A stretch of DNA of 64,000 bases from Adhaeribacter pallidiroseus (GTDB lineage: Bacteria; Bacteroidota; Bacteroidia; Cytophagales; Hymenobacteraceae): positions 2,170,001 through 2,234,000 of the forward strand of contig NZ_QASA01000001.1 in NCBI RefSeq assembly GCF_003340495.1. The letters are read 5' to 3'. How positions within the stretch are numbered: the first letter of the stretch is position 1; every line of letters begins with the position of its first letter. The position numbers were made by a program, and so were the translations under genes. This document shows, one piece after another, positions 8,152-18,123 of the stretch. The notes under the pieces are model-generated. The model saw nothing but the letters and a program-made list of their open reading frames with translations. It was not told the origin of the DNA and searched no databases.

Positions 8152-11100
8152 GTGGCTCCTAATTGTGTACCTACGGCCATTGATGTAACCGGCGATAATC
8201 TTTATAATACCGACCCAGCAACCACCATTCGGTCGTTAATTGGGTACGAAACGGATGGCGCTATTGCCTCTTACACTATCACCAGCTTACCTAACACCAA
8301 CCAGGGCATTTTGTATTTAGCTAACGGTACTACAGCCGTTACGCTTAACCAGGTATTAAACCAGGCACAAGCCAGTACCCTTAAATTTGACCCAGCGGCG
8401 GGTTTTACGGGAACAGCTCTTTTTACGTATACAGTTACCGATAATAGCGGAGCTTTTGATGCCAGCCCGGCTACCTATTCTCTCACTATTTTAATCAATA
8501 ATCCGCCGGTAGCTACGGACGTTACCAATGCTACTACTTTGGCCAATACCGCTGCTGCCACTGCTATTTCCGCTTTAGCGGCTACGGATGCCGACGGTAC
8601 TATTGCTAGTTACACCATTTCAACTATACCAACTGCGGCGCAGGGCATCTTAGCCCTTGGCGGTACCGCCGTTACAGCCGGACAAATAATTACGCCAGCC
8701 CAAGCTACTACGCTTACCTTCGATCCGGCGGCGACTTTCACGGGTATCGCTTCTTTTACTTTTACCGCCGCCGACAACCGAGGTACGACCGATGATACGC
8801 CAGCCCTTTACCGCATTCCGGTGAACGCCGCGCCGTTGGCAAGTGATGTAATTACGTCCACTGCAAACGAAACCATAACCACTAATATTAATGCGTTAAG
8901 TGCTACTGATACAGATGGCACCATTGCGAGTTTTACCATTGTCAGCTTACCTAATGCGGGAACTCTGCTCGTAAACGGGATAGCTGCTACTATTGGTCAA
9001 GTTATTACGCCAACTCAAGCAACGCAGCTTTCTTATACTGCTCCTACTATAAATGGTAATGGAGCAGGACAAAACAACACTTTTACTTATAGGGCAACCG
9101 ATAACAATTCAGTTATATCTAATACAGCTACTTATACCATTCCGGTAAGTAACACAGACCGGGGTAATAACCCAACAACTTTACCACCAACCGCCACGAA
9201 TATTACTACTGCTCCCTTGCTCAATTCCCTTGCTGCAACGAACATTGCTTCTTTAAGTGCTACTGGCGGAACTATCACTACTTACCAAATTTTAGCTTCT
9301 TCCTTACCAACTGCTGCTCAAGGCGTGTTGTATGGAGGAACTATGATGCCTATAATGAGCTTTATATTAACAGGTGGCTATTATACGCTAACTGCTGCGC
9401 AAGCTGCTAGTTTACAGTTTGATCCCGCACCTGGTTATTTTGGTACGGCTACCTTTAGTTATAGAGCTAGCAATAATAATGGCGTGACCTACTCTACTAA
9501 TACTGCTACTTATTCCATTCCAATTGATGCGGCTCCAGCAGTAAGTAATACAACGACGCCTCCTGTTGCAAATAATGCTACCCAAAAGCCGATCACCTCT
9601 TTAAGCGCCACCGACGCTGATGGCACTATTGTTAATTTTAAAATTGCTAGTCTGCCTACTTCAGGTACACTTTACATTAACGGTGTTGCTGTTACCGCAG
9701 CTAATCTGGCCAACACCTATTCGGCCACTGCTAACCAGTTAACCGGATTAACCTACCAACCTAATACTACTACGGCCACCACTGTTACGTTTACCTTTAC
9801 TACTAACGATAATGACGGTTATGTATCTAACACGGGTACCTACTCTATTCCGGTTCAGGTAAATGCGGCCCCGGATATTACTTCTAATGGTGGCAATGCG
9901 ACAGCCGTTGTTTCCTTTACGGAAAACAGTACAGCGGTGATAACCACGGTTATAGCTACTAATGATAACAGTGCTACGGGTGGTACGACTCTTACCTATA
10001 GCATTTCCGGCGGTGATGATCAAACGAAATTCATTATTAATTCTACTACCGGGGCATTAACGTTTTTATCTTCGCCTAACTTTGAATTACCAACTGATGT
10101 GGGAGCTAATAACGGTTACGAAGTAATCGTCCGGGTAACCGATAACGGTACCGGTAACCTGTACGATGAACAGGCTATCACCGTAAACGTGATCAATGTC
10201 AACGAGGCACCTACTACTCCCACTGATAACAATCCGGCTATTAACACAATTGCCGAAAATGCCACGAACGGTACGACCGTAGGTATCACTGCTCAAGCTA
10301 CTGACCCTGATGCGCCCACCACTCTCACCTATTCTTTATCAGATAATGCGGGTGGTCGTTTTACTATTAATCCTACTTCGGGTGTTGTTACCGTGGCAGA
10401 TGGCACTTTACTTAATTTCGAAAACGCGACTTCGCATAATATTACGGTGCGGGTAACTGATAATGGCACTCCGACGGCCTTTACCGAGCAGATATTTACC
10501 ATTGCAGTTACCGATGTAAACGAACCGCTGGTGCAAGTAGTTAACGCTACTCTCACTGTAGCTGAAGGTGCAACCGGCTTAATCAACAACACCTTGCTCG
10601 AATTTACTGATCCAGAGTTGGCTACCGTAACCTACACCATAACCACCGCGGTGAATAACGGTACCTTATTCCGGGATACGGACGGTGACAACATAATTGA
10701 TGCAGGCGAAGATTTTGCTTTATATAGTACTTTTACCCAAGCAAATATTAACAGTGGTCTAATAAAGTACGCGCATAATGGTAATGAGCCGTCTACTACC
10801 AGTTTCGGATTTTCAGTATCAGATGGCACCAATACACTCATTAACCGAACTTTTAACATTAATGTTACTCCGGTTAATGATCCTCCTACCACGCCAATCG
10901 ACTTTAATGCTACTGCTAATACGATAGCTGAAAACGCCACTGCCGGTACTTTAGTGAATATCACTGCTCGTTCAACAGATCCGGATGCGGGAGCTACTAT
11001 TACGTATGCTTTCGCAGCAGGTGGCAATCCGGGTAATCGTTTTGCTATAGACGCTACTACCGGAGTGGTGACAGTAGCTACTGGCGCTGTTATTAATTAT

Positions 11101-14100
11101 GAAACTGATCAAAACTTTACCATTACGGTATTTGCTTCCGATGGCACCATCAACTCTGCTAATCAAAGCTTTTTAATAAATGTACTTGACGTAAATGAAC
11201 CGCCCATATTTACTACTCCGGCGGCTCTCTCGGTAGCGGAGAACAACACCGCAGTAACAACCCTGGCAGCTACCGACCCGGAAAATAACAGCATTACGTA
11301 CACCATTACAGGCGGAGCCGATGCCGGCAAATTTAATTTAACATCAGCGGGGGTATTAACATTTCTTACCGCACCTGATTTTGAAGGCCCTACCGATGTT
11401 GGGAACGATAATACTTACGTAGTAACAGTGCGAGCCACCGATACCGGTACTCCAGCAGGTTTTACCGACCGAACTATTACCTTAACTGTAACCAACCAAA
11501 ATGAAGCACCCGTAGTAACCGACTATACCAATGCCACGCTGCTAAATACGGCCGGTCCTACGGGCTTAGGACTACCCACCGTCACCGATCCAGAAAACAA
11601 TTTTCAATCTTTTCGGTTTCCTACTATTCCGAATACTGCCACGCAAGGTACTCTAATTGTAAATGGTAATCCAGCTGTTGCCAATCAAGATTACATTTTA
11701 GCTACGTTTCCAACTATTACCTTTACTCCTCTTGTAAGTAATACTGCCGATGTTATTTTTACATTTACGCTTACTGATAACGGCGGACTCACTAGTAACA
11801 CTGGAACTTTTACTATTCCCATCAACGGCGAACCCGTAGCTCAGAATGTAACCAATGCTGCTATCTTGAATACAGTCGCCAATGTGTCTTTAAATACTGG
11901 TTTGGCAGCTAACGACGATGGTACCATAGCTAAATTTCGTTTAACCAGTTTACCTACTTCCGGCACCCTCCTATATAATGGAGTAGCACTTACTACAACT
12001 GGTACCGAATACGATTGGGTAAACCGGAACCTATTAACCTATACTCCCGCCGCGGGTTTCAGCGGGAACGCTACCTTCCAATATACGGTCCGTGATAATG
12101 AAGGAGCACTTGATGCTTCGGCGGCTACCTATACCATTCCGGTAACGGATAATCCCCGGCCAGTAACTATAGCAGTAGCAACAGTAACTATGCCCAGTAC
12201 CAACGGACCGACTGATATTACGGATTTTAGCGGCACTGATACGGCACCAGGCTCAGTGGCTAAGTATATAATCAAATCCATTTCGGGTACGGCCGCTCAA
12301 GGAACACTCTTGTTAAATACCACGGCTCTAACGACCGGTAGTGAAGTACTAGCTACCGATGTTGCTAATGTAAGGTTTGATCCGGTAGATGGGGCTTCTG
12401 GTTCGTATATTTTTACCTTTACCGCCGTTGATAACCAAGGTGCCGAAGATTTAACGCCGGAAAATTATACTATTGCCATCACTAACAACGTCCGGCCGAC
12501 TACTGATGATAAAAACGCAACGGTACCCAGTACGGCGGATGCAGTAACCATTGTTCCTTTTACCGGCGCTGACACTAGTCCGGGTACCGTTACTAAGTTT
12601 GTAATAAAATCAATTACTGGTACTCTTGCGCAAGGCACATTATACTTAGGTACTACGGCCTTAGCGGTAAATAGCGAGGTATTGCTAGGCGATGTTAATA
12701 ATTTAAAATTTGACCCGGCTAATGGTAGTTCTGGTACTTTTTCCTTTACCTACACCGCCGTCGATAACCAAAACGCAGAAGACCTAACCCCGGCTACCTA
12801 CAATATTGCTATTATTGCCGATAATGCTGCTGTTTATTCTTCGCCGAATACTTATAACAAAGATGCTTTAGCGCTTAACTCGGTATTGGCTACCGTTACC
12901 GATACTGATGGTGCCTTGACCTCTGCCACTTTGGCGGCTGGTTTTACACTGCCCGCTGGAACAAGCCTCAATGCCTTAACCGGAGCAGTAACGGTAAGTA
13001 ATGCGGCCAACGTAGTGGCCGGCACTTACACTTTTTCGGTGAATACGGTGGATATTAAAGGCGGCAAATCAACTGTACCTGTAACTATTACCATCGTCAA
13101 CGATAATGCAGAAGCCGTATATTCAACGCCGAATACCTTTAACAAAGACGCTTTAGCTACCGGTTCTACTATAGCTACTGTGTCCGACGCGGATGGCGCT
13201 TTAACATCGGCAATTGTAGCTGGTACTGCTCTGCCCACTTGGATGAGCTTGGATGCCGTCACCGGAGCCATTACCGTGAACAACGGGGCCGCTGTGGTAG
13301 CAGGTACTTACACAACTACTATCAATACCGTAGACAATAAAGGCGGCAGATCAACGCCAACGGTGTCTATTACCATCATCAACGATAATGCAGAAGCCGT
13401 TTATTCTACGCCTAATATTTTCAACAAAGACGCTCTAGTTACCACTTCTACTTTAGCGACCGTGTCGGATGCGGATGGCGCACTAACATCGGCGATTGTA
13501 GCTGGTACTGCTCTGCCTACTTGGATGAGCTTAAATGCCACTACTGGAGCCATTACCGTGAATAACGCGGCTGCCGTAGTAGCGGGTACTTACACAACTA
13601 ACGTTAACACGGTAGATAATAAAGGCGGCAGATCAACACCAACTGTCTCCATTACAATCAACAATGATATAGAAGCGGTTTACTCTAGTACGGCGACCAA
13701 TACTTATAACAAGGATGCTTTGGCGCTTAACTCAGTGTTGGCCACGGTGTCGGATCTAGACGGGGCTATCACTTCAGCGGTAGTATCCGGAACAGCTTTA
13801 CCTACCTGGATGAGTTTAAATGCATCTACTGGAACCATTACCGTGAACAATGCGGCTTCTGTAGTCGCGGGTACCTACACAACTAACGTTAACACGGTAG
13901 ATAATAAGAATGGCAAATCAACCGTACCCGTTACCATTGTGATTAACAACGACGTAGAGGCTGTTTATTCCACTACTAATATTTACTCCCGTTTTGCTAT
14001 AACCAATGGAACACCAGTGGCCACTGTATCTGATACCGATGGGGCTATAACTAGTGCTACGCGTACGGGAACCGCTTTACCGGTATTCTTAACCTTAAAT

Positions 14101-16443
14101 ACTAATGGTACCATCACGGTTAATTCAAACCCCGTGGCGGATGGTACTTATGCCACCACGGTGAATACCATTGATGCTAAAGGTGGAACATCTACCAATA
14201 TACCCGTTTCTATTACCATTAACTCTGATCTGTATCAGCCCAATAATGACGCGTTTAAAGTGGCCGACAACTGTTATCAGTTAACCCCAGATGAGGGAAC
14301 GAAAAGAGGTGAAGTGTGGCGTGTAACGCCCATTAACTTTGCCAACTCTTTTGAAGTAAGCTTTAACGCCTATTTAGGTGACAAAGATGGGGGTGCCGAT
14401 GGAATGGCTTTTGGCTTTCAACGAACTACTAATCCTTTGTTTGCCAGTGGCCAAACGGGTGAAGGTTTGGGTTTTGGGGATGGGGCGGCTCGCACCGGCG
14501 GTATTAAGCCTTCTGTGGCTATTGAATTTGATACGTATCAGAACACATTCACCGGGAGTGCAGCCATTGAACCCGCTTACGATCATATTTCTATTTTCAA
14601 AAATGGGGATGAACGAGATCCCGTCACTACTATACAAGGTACGAAAGCAGTGCAAATGAGCAGTACGAACGTTAACGTAGAAGATAATGTCTCGCATCCG
14701 GTGCGGATTATCTGGAAAAAAAGTACCAATACCTTATATGTTTACTTTAATAATGTGCTGCGTGCCAGCTACTCCGAAGATTTTGTGAATACTGTTTTTG
14801 GCGGCAATCCTACAGTTTATTTTGGCTTTACCGCTAGTACCGGAGGCTCTACTAACCGTCACGAAGTTTGCGAAATTACCTTTACCATCATGGATGAAGA
14901 TGGCGACGGCATAGCAGATTCTGAAGACTTAGATGATGACAATGATGGCATTCCGGATATCCTGGAATCAGGTGGCTTTGATCCCTCTGGTGATGATGAC
15001 AATGACGGTATTCTAAATTATAAAGATCCTACTTTCCCGAATGGTAATTTTAACAATACCACTGGCGTAAACAGATTATTTGACAAAGACAATGATGGCA
15101 TCATCAATGCTTTTGACTTAGATTCGGATGGAGACGGGATTACCGACGTGGTAGAACAGGCTCCTAATGGTTTAGAACCTTCCTCCAACTATAGTTCCAG
15201 CTCGGGTCGTCTTACCAGTCCGGTAGGTAGCAATGGTATCCCAAGTAGTTCTACCACTACCACCGCTGCAAGTTTAAACGACTTCGATGGTGATGGCTTA
15301 TACAATTTCCTCGACATTGATGCCGATAACGACGGATTACGCGATTACCTGGAAGCGCAAGCTACACCTAGTCCGGCAGTACGCACGCCTAGCGGCATCG
15401 ATACGGATAAGGACGGCATTGATAATACCTACGATGCTACATGCGGCTGCGGCAGTAACGGTACGCCGCTTTACCCGGTTGTATCGGGTGTATTAAATCC
15501 CCGGCCCGATTATCTGGATGAAAACAGCGACGATGATTTGTACGGCGATGCTATTGAGGCTTTTGATAACAATAGCGACCCATCGAAAGTAATCGGCTAC
15601 TCGCTGTTGGATTTAAAAGATTTGGCTGACAAGTTCAAGGCAGCAGCTACTACAGCCGGTAATTTAACAGCCGCAGGTTATTACGACAATACTGCGGACA
15701 GCGACAGTGATGGTATCCCAAATTGGCTGGAAGATGCTGATAATGACAAACGCTTAAATCATGTCGATTTTGGAAGCGGCTTTTACCACGACTCTGACAA
15801 CGATGGCTGGATTGACTTGTTTGATCAGGATAGCTACGGTACCATGCCGACCGTGAACTACGCCTTCCGGAGCAATGCCACGCAAATACCATTACCGGCG
15901 GAGTTGATCTTGTTTGCGGCCAAGCTGCAGAAAGACGGGACCTTGCTGAATTGGGAAACGGCTTCGGAAACCAACAATGCCTATTATGAGGTAGAAAGAA
16001 GTTCGGATGGAGTTACATTTGAATCCATTGGGCGGGTAAAAGGAGCCGGTACTACTTCGCAACTTTCGCGGTATACTTTCCTGGATAAACAACCCTATAA
16101 CGGAACTACCTACTACCGCTTAAAAATGGTAAATGTAAAAGGAAACTACCGGCACAGTGGTGTAATTGCCGTGAAACGTGCTTTTGTTAGCCGTCCGCAA
16201 TTAAAAGCTTATCCGAACCCAACTACGGGTGAGTTTAGCTTGGACGTAACGGCTCTGGTAGCCGAAGACGTACAAATTACCATTACCGATATAACCGGCC
16301 AGGTCATACAAACTAAGAAAATACCTGCTTCTGTCGGTGTAAACAGCGTTTCCTTGAATATTACCGACCTGCGTACGGCTACTTATTTAATTATTGTAAG
16401 AGGATCTAATATTTATTTAGTAGACCGCATCGTAAAATTCTAG
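8152..16443 (+). CDS. Giant T9SS adhesin, main part: Ig/cadherin-like repeats, L-type lectin, Ca-binding repeats, sorting domain
   Basis: 2,763 residues from GTG 8152, but the coding frame is open from 7957 and belongs to the protein begun at 6719; no separate signal peptide exists. Order (bases): Ig-like repeats of about 105 residues with DGTIASYTI and FDPA..FTG cores (8152-9860); cadherin-like repeats with DxNEAPTTP and DVNEPP linkers (9861-10521); a CSPG/cadherin-like unit (10522-10879); more cadherin-like repeats (10880-11510); Ig-like repeats (11511-12825); five near-identical repeats with NKDALA and NTVDNKGG (12829-14230); an L-type lectin-like domain (14230-14890, GDKDGGADGMAFGF, IWKKSTNTLYVYFN); TSP3-like Asp-rich Ca-binding repeats (14890-15880, DEDGDGIADSEDLDDDNDG); and an SdrD-like stretch plus type A sorting domain (15890-16443, YPNPTTGEFSLDV, TYLIIV). 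It would be exported by T9SS and attached at the surface, binding carbohydrate with calcium-stiffened stalks (inference). Confidence 0.88.
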   Translation: MAPNCVPTAIDVTGDNLYNTDPATTIRSLIGYETDGAIASYTITSLPNTNQGILYLANGTTAVTLNQVLNQAQASTLKFDPAAGFTGTALFTYTVTDNSGAFDASPATYSLTILINNPPVATDVTNATTLANTAAATAISALAATDADGTIASYTISTIPTAAQGILALGGTAVTAGQIITPAQATTLTFDPAATFTGIASFTFTAADNRGTTDDTPALYRIPVNAAPLASDVITSTANETITTNINALSATDTDGTIASFTIVSLPNAGTLLVNGIAATIGQVITPTQATQLSYTAPTINGNGAGQNNTFTYRATDNNSVISNTATYTIPVSNTDRGNNPTTLPPTATNITTAPLLNSLAATNIASLSATGGTITTYQILASSLPTAAQGVLYGGTMMPIMSFILTGGYYTLTAAQAASLQFDPAPGYFGTATFSYRASNNNGVTYSTNTATYSIPIDAAPAVSNTTTPPVANNATQKPITSLSATDADGTIVNFKIASLPTSGTLYINGVAVTAANLANTYSATANQLTGLTYQPNTTTATTVTFTFTTNDNDGYVSNTGTYSIPVQVNAAPDITSNGGNATAVVSFTENSTAVITTVIATNDNSATGGTTLTYSISGGDDQTKFIINSTTGALTFLSSPNFELPTDVGANNGYEVIVRVTDNGTGNLYDEQAITVNVINVNEAPTTPTDNNPAINTIAENATNGTTVGITAQATDPDAPTTLTYSLSDNAGGRFTINPTSGVVTVADGTLLNFENATSHNITVRVTDNGTPTAFTEQIFTIAVTDVNEPLVQVVNATLTVAEGATGLINNTLLEFTDPELATVTYTITTAVNNGTLFRDTDGDNIIDAGEDFALYSTFTQANINSGLIKYAHNGNEPSTTSFGFSVSDGTNTLINRTFNINVTPVNDPPTTPIDFNATANTIAENATAGTLVNITARSTDPDAGATITYAFAAGGNPGNRFAIDATTGVVTVATGAVINYETDQNFTITVFASDGTINSANQSFLINVLDVNEPPIFTTPAALSVAENNTAVTTLAATDPENNSITYTITGGADAGKFNLTSAGVLTFLTAPDFEGPTDVGNDNTYVVTVRATDTGTPAGFTDRTITLTVTNQNEAPVVTDYTNATLLNTAGPTGLGLPTVTDPENNFQSFRFPTIPNTATQGTLIVNGNPAVANQDYILATFPTITFTPLVSNTADVIFTFTLTDNGGLTSNTGTFTIPINGEPVAQNVTNAAILNTVANVSLNTGLAANDDGTIAKFRLTSLPTSGTLLYNGVALTTTGTEYDWVNRNLLTYTPAAGFSGNATFQYTVRDNEGALDASAATYTIPVTDNPRPVTIAVATVTMPSTNGPTDITDFSGTDTAPGSVAKYIIKSISGTAAQGTLLLNTTALTTGSEVLATDVANVRFDPVDGASGSYIFTFTAVDNQGAEDLTPENYTIAITNNVRPTTDDKNATVPSTADAVTIVPFTGADTSPGTVTKFVIKSITGTLAQGTLYLGTTALAVNSEVLLGDVNNLKFDPANGSSGTFSFTYTAVDNQNAEDLTPATYNIAIIADNAAVYSSPNTYNKDALALNSVLATVTDTDGALTSATLAAGFTLPAGTSLNALTGAVTVSNAANVVAGTYTFSVNTVDIKGGKSTVPVTITIVNDNAEAVYSTPNTFNKDALATGSTIATVSDADGALTSAIVAGTALPTWMSLDAVTGAITVNNGAAVVAGTYTTTINTVDNKGGRSTPTVSITIINDNAEAVYSTPNIFNKDALVTTSTLATVSDADGALTSAIVAGTALPTWMSLNATTGAITVNNAAAVVAGTYTTNVNTVDNKGGRSTPTVSITINNDIEAVYSSTATNTYNKDALALNSVLATVSDLDGAITSAVVSGTALPTWMSLNASTGTITVNNAASVVAGTYTTNVNTVDNKNGKSTVPVTIVINNDVEAVYSTTNIYSRFAITNGTPVATVSDTDGAITSATRTGTALPVFLTLNTNGTITVNSNPVADGTYATTVNTIDAKGGTSTNIPVSITINSDLYQPNNDAFKVADNCYQLTPDEGTKRGEVWRVTPINFANSFEVSFNAYLGDKDGGADGMAFGFQRTTNPLFASGQTGEGLGFGDGAARTGGIKPSVAIEFDTYQNTFTGSAAIEPAYDHISIFKNGDERDPVTTIQGTKAVQMSSTNVNVEDNVSHPVRIIWKKSTNTLYVYFNNVLRASYSEDFVNTVFGGNPTVYFGFTASTGGSTNRHEVCEITFTIMDEDGDGIADSEDLDDDNDGIPDILESGGFDPSGDDDNDGILNYKDPTFPNGNFNNTTGVNRLFDKDNDGIINAFDLDSDGDGITDVVEQAPNGLEPSSNYSSSSGRLTSPVGSNGIPSSSTTTTAASLNDFDGDGLYNFLDIDADNDGLRDYLEAQATPSPAVRTPSGIDTDKDGIDNTYDATCGCGSNGTPLYPVVSGVLNPRPDYLDENSDDDLYGDAIEAFDNNSDPSKVIGYSLLDLKDLADKFKAAATTAGNLTAAGYYDNTADSDSDGIPNWLEDADNDKRLNHVDFGSGFYHDSDNDGWIDLFDQDSYGTMPTVNYAFRSNATQIPLPAELILFAAKLQKDGTLLNWETASETNNAYYEVERSSDGVTFESIGRVKGAGTTSQLSRYTFLDKQPYNGTTYYRLKMVNVKGNYRHSGVIAVKRAFVSRPQLKAYPNPTTGEFSLDVTALVAEDVQITITDITGQVIQTKKIPASVGVNSVSLNITDLRTATYLIIVRGSNIYLVDRIVKF
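12829..14230 (+). repeat. Five tandem ~280-bp coding repeats in the adhesin
   Basis: Units start near 12829, 13111, 13393, 13675 and 13961, each coding about 94 residues (YSTPNTFNKDAL, VSDADGALTSA, LPTWMSL, NTVDNKGGRST). Units two and three are nearly identical in DNA over 13190-13400 and 13470-13660, so unequal recombination could change copy number. Confidence 0.85.
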
Positions 16444-16457
16444 TAGCCAGGTTAAGC

Positions 16458-16510
16458 AATTACGCCAATAATTCAGTTTTTACGACTGGGTTATTGGCGT
16501 AATTTGTTTT
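16458..16510 (+). terminator. Terminator of the adhesin gene
   Basis: Perfect 14-bp stem: AATTACGCCAATAA (16458-16471) with TTATTGGCGTAATT (16491-16504), a 19-base loop and a following T-rich stretch (TGTTTT). It lies 15 bases after the stop codon. Confidence 0.85.
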
Positions 16511-17060
16511 GGAATAGTAATACCGGGAGCTACCATTTGCTTTCCATCCTACTATATACATTTTTTAAATTTTTCTATTTAAACCGCCCACCATTTAGAT
16601 CATACTTTAAATAGCTAATCTATTTAATACATGCTTTTCTTTTTTAACTCATTACTTCCCTGTTGCTTGCCTAGTTTCAAAACAGCTTTAGCGTAATCTT
16701 TTTTAAAAAATTCTTCGTTGTTGCATTTAGGGTACCTTGGGTATGCTTGCTTATTGTCACCACAGATTTGATAATCGGCAAATAAACTTTTTTGTACCTC
16801 CACCATTTTCTAAATATTATAACTTATTAAACTAACTTGATTGCTTGTTGATAGAGTGGCTTACTCCGTAACTAAAAATTCTATTTAACGAATCGGTAAG
16901 TTGTTTTGATTAATACTAATTAATTTTAGCCGCCAGAATAAAGAAAGTTTTATTGATTTGGTACTGGCGTAAATACCGGTAATTTATTGTTGCCCAAAAT
17001 GACCCAGTAAGCATAAACCTTCAAAATTTTAAATAATACATTCATTCGTAATTCACTAAA
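16511..17060. other. AT-rich intergenic region holding one possible small gene
   Basis: Between the adhesin terminator and hemF. Apart from the possible 60-residue minus-strand protein at 16624-16806, I see no coding sequence, RNA gene or clear promoter box here. Confidence 0.4.
16624..16806 (-). CDS. Possible small hypothetical protein
   Basis: A 60-residue frame starting MVEVQKSLFADYQICGDN and ending KKKSMY. It has a balanced, protein-like composition (Lys, Tyr, Glu, two Cys at about residues 15 and 28) with no signal peptide or membrane segment, and lies alone between the adhesin terminator and hemF. I recognise no family. AT-rich intergenic DNA can give such frames by chance, so the call is weak. 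Confidence 0.3.
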   Translation of the reverse strand: MVEVQKSLFADYQICGDNKQAYPRYPKCNNEEFFKKDYAKAVLKLGKQQGSNELKKKSMY

Positions 17061-17951
17061 ATGAAAAAAAGAGTAGAAGCCTGGATTCGGGAATTTCAGG
17101 ACCGGTTGTGTCGCGCATTAGAAGAATGTGATGGCCAGGCACTTTTTCAGGAAGATAATTGGCAACACGAAACTGGCGGCGGGGGACGGTCGCGGGTTAT
17201 TCAAAACGGAGCCATTTTCGAAAAAGGTGGGGTAAACTTCTCGGCAGTTTCCGGCGAAATGCCCCAAGCCGCCGCGGCTAAGTTACTAATGCCCGATAAC
17301 CGGTATTTTGCCACCGGCGTTTCGGTAGTATTACACCCTAGCAATCCCATGATTCCGATTACGCACATGAACGTTCGTTATCTGGAAGCCGGCAATGGCG
17401 AAGCTTGGTTTGGTGGCGGCATTGATCTCACGCCGATTTACGTGGATGTAGTCCAAGGCCGCTATTTTCATGCACAACTTAAAAAAGTGTGCGACCAGCA
17501 TCATCCGGATTTCTACTCCCGGTTTAAACAATGGGCCGATGATTACTTTTACTTGCCGCATCGCCACGAAACCCGGGGCATCGGGGGGGTTTTCTTCGAC
17601 CGGCTTACCCCGGCTGGAGACATGGACATAGATCAACTATTTGCTTTGGTGCAGGATGTGGCCGACGTATTTGCCCCTACTTACACCCACATTATAAATC
17701 AAAATCGTCATTTAACTTACACGGATCAGCAAAAAGAATGGCAATTGCTGCGCCGGGGCCGCTACGTAGAATTTAATCTGGTCCATGACCGGGGCACCAA
17801 GTTCGGCCTGGAAACGGGCGGACGGGTAGAATCTATTCTTATGAGTTTGCCTACTTACGCTTCTTGGCGCTATAATTACAAACCCGAACCCGGCAGCCCC
17901 GAAGAAAAAACCCAGCAATTTTTAAAAAAAGGCATTGATTGGGTGAAGTGA
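17061..17951 (+). CDS. hemF: Oxygen-dependent coproporphyrinogen III oxidase HemF
   Basis: 296 residues, the usual length. It oxidatively decarboxylates coproporphyrinogen III to protoporphyrinogen IX with O2 in haem synthesis, in the cytoplasm as a homodimer. Family signatures in order: an N-terminal GGGGRSRVIQNGAIFEKGGVN block (residues about 40-58, split here by position), FATGVSVVLHP, PITHMNVRYLEA, WFGGGIDLTPIYVD, a segment HRHETRGIGGVFFDRL, and GRYVEFNLVHDRGTKFGLETGGR near the C terminus containing the conserved substrate-binding stretch. It stands alone; an inverted family C repeat follows it. Use of the O2-dependent enzyme agrees with an aerobic lifestyle. Confidence 0.97.
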   Translation: MKKRVEAWIREFQDRLCRALEECDGQALFQEDNWQHETGGGGRSRVIQNGAIFEKGGVNFSAVSGEMPQAAAAKLLMPDNRYFATGVSVVLHPSNPMIPITHMNVRYLEAGNGEAWFGGGIDLTPIYVDVVQGRYFHAQLKKVCDQHHPDFYSRFKQWADDYFYLPHRHETRGIGGVFFDRLTPAGDMDIDQLFALVQDVADVFAPTYTHIINQNRHLTYTDQQKEWQLLRRGRYVEFNLVHDRGTKFGLETGGRVESILMSLPTYASWRYNYKPEPGSPEEKTQQFLKKGIDWVK

Positions 17952-18117
17952 GTTGCAGGTTACAGGTAGCAACTTACAGGTTGTAAAAATGTGTTGAGAA
18001 AGTTGCAGGTTCAAATCAACTTTTATACTTTATTTTCACATAAAATTTATCTTCGCTTCAGAAAACTAAATTTTTAATTATTTAAACTCACAACCTGTAA
18101 CCTGCAACCTGCAACTA
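17951..18117. repeat. Inverted pair of family C tracts between hemF and the PAP2 gene
   Basis: The left arm (17951-18018) reads AGTTGCAGGTTACAGG and then repeats related words; the right arm (18090-18117) is CACAACCTGTAACCTGCAAC and then CTGCAACT, its inverse. The arms could fold into a long imperfect hairpin. The same words recur beside several other genes here. Confidence 0.65.
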
Positions 18118-18123
18118 AATCCC

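Noticed and set aside
7465-8180. Pro-rich minus-strand frames opposite the adhesin
   Set aside because: They are the reverse of Gly codons in the Gly-rich region and have no start context or domain.
12829-14230. Possible CRISPR-like repeat array
   Set aside because: Units are ~280 bp, coding and in frame within the adhesin, without short direct repeats and unique spacers.
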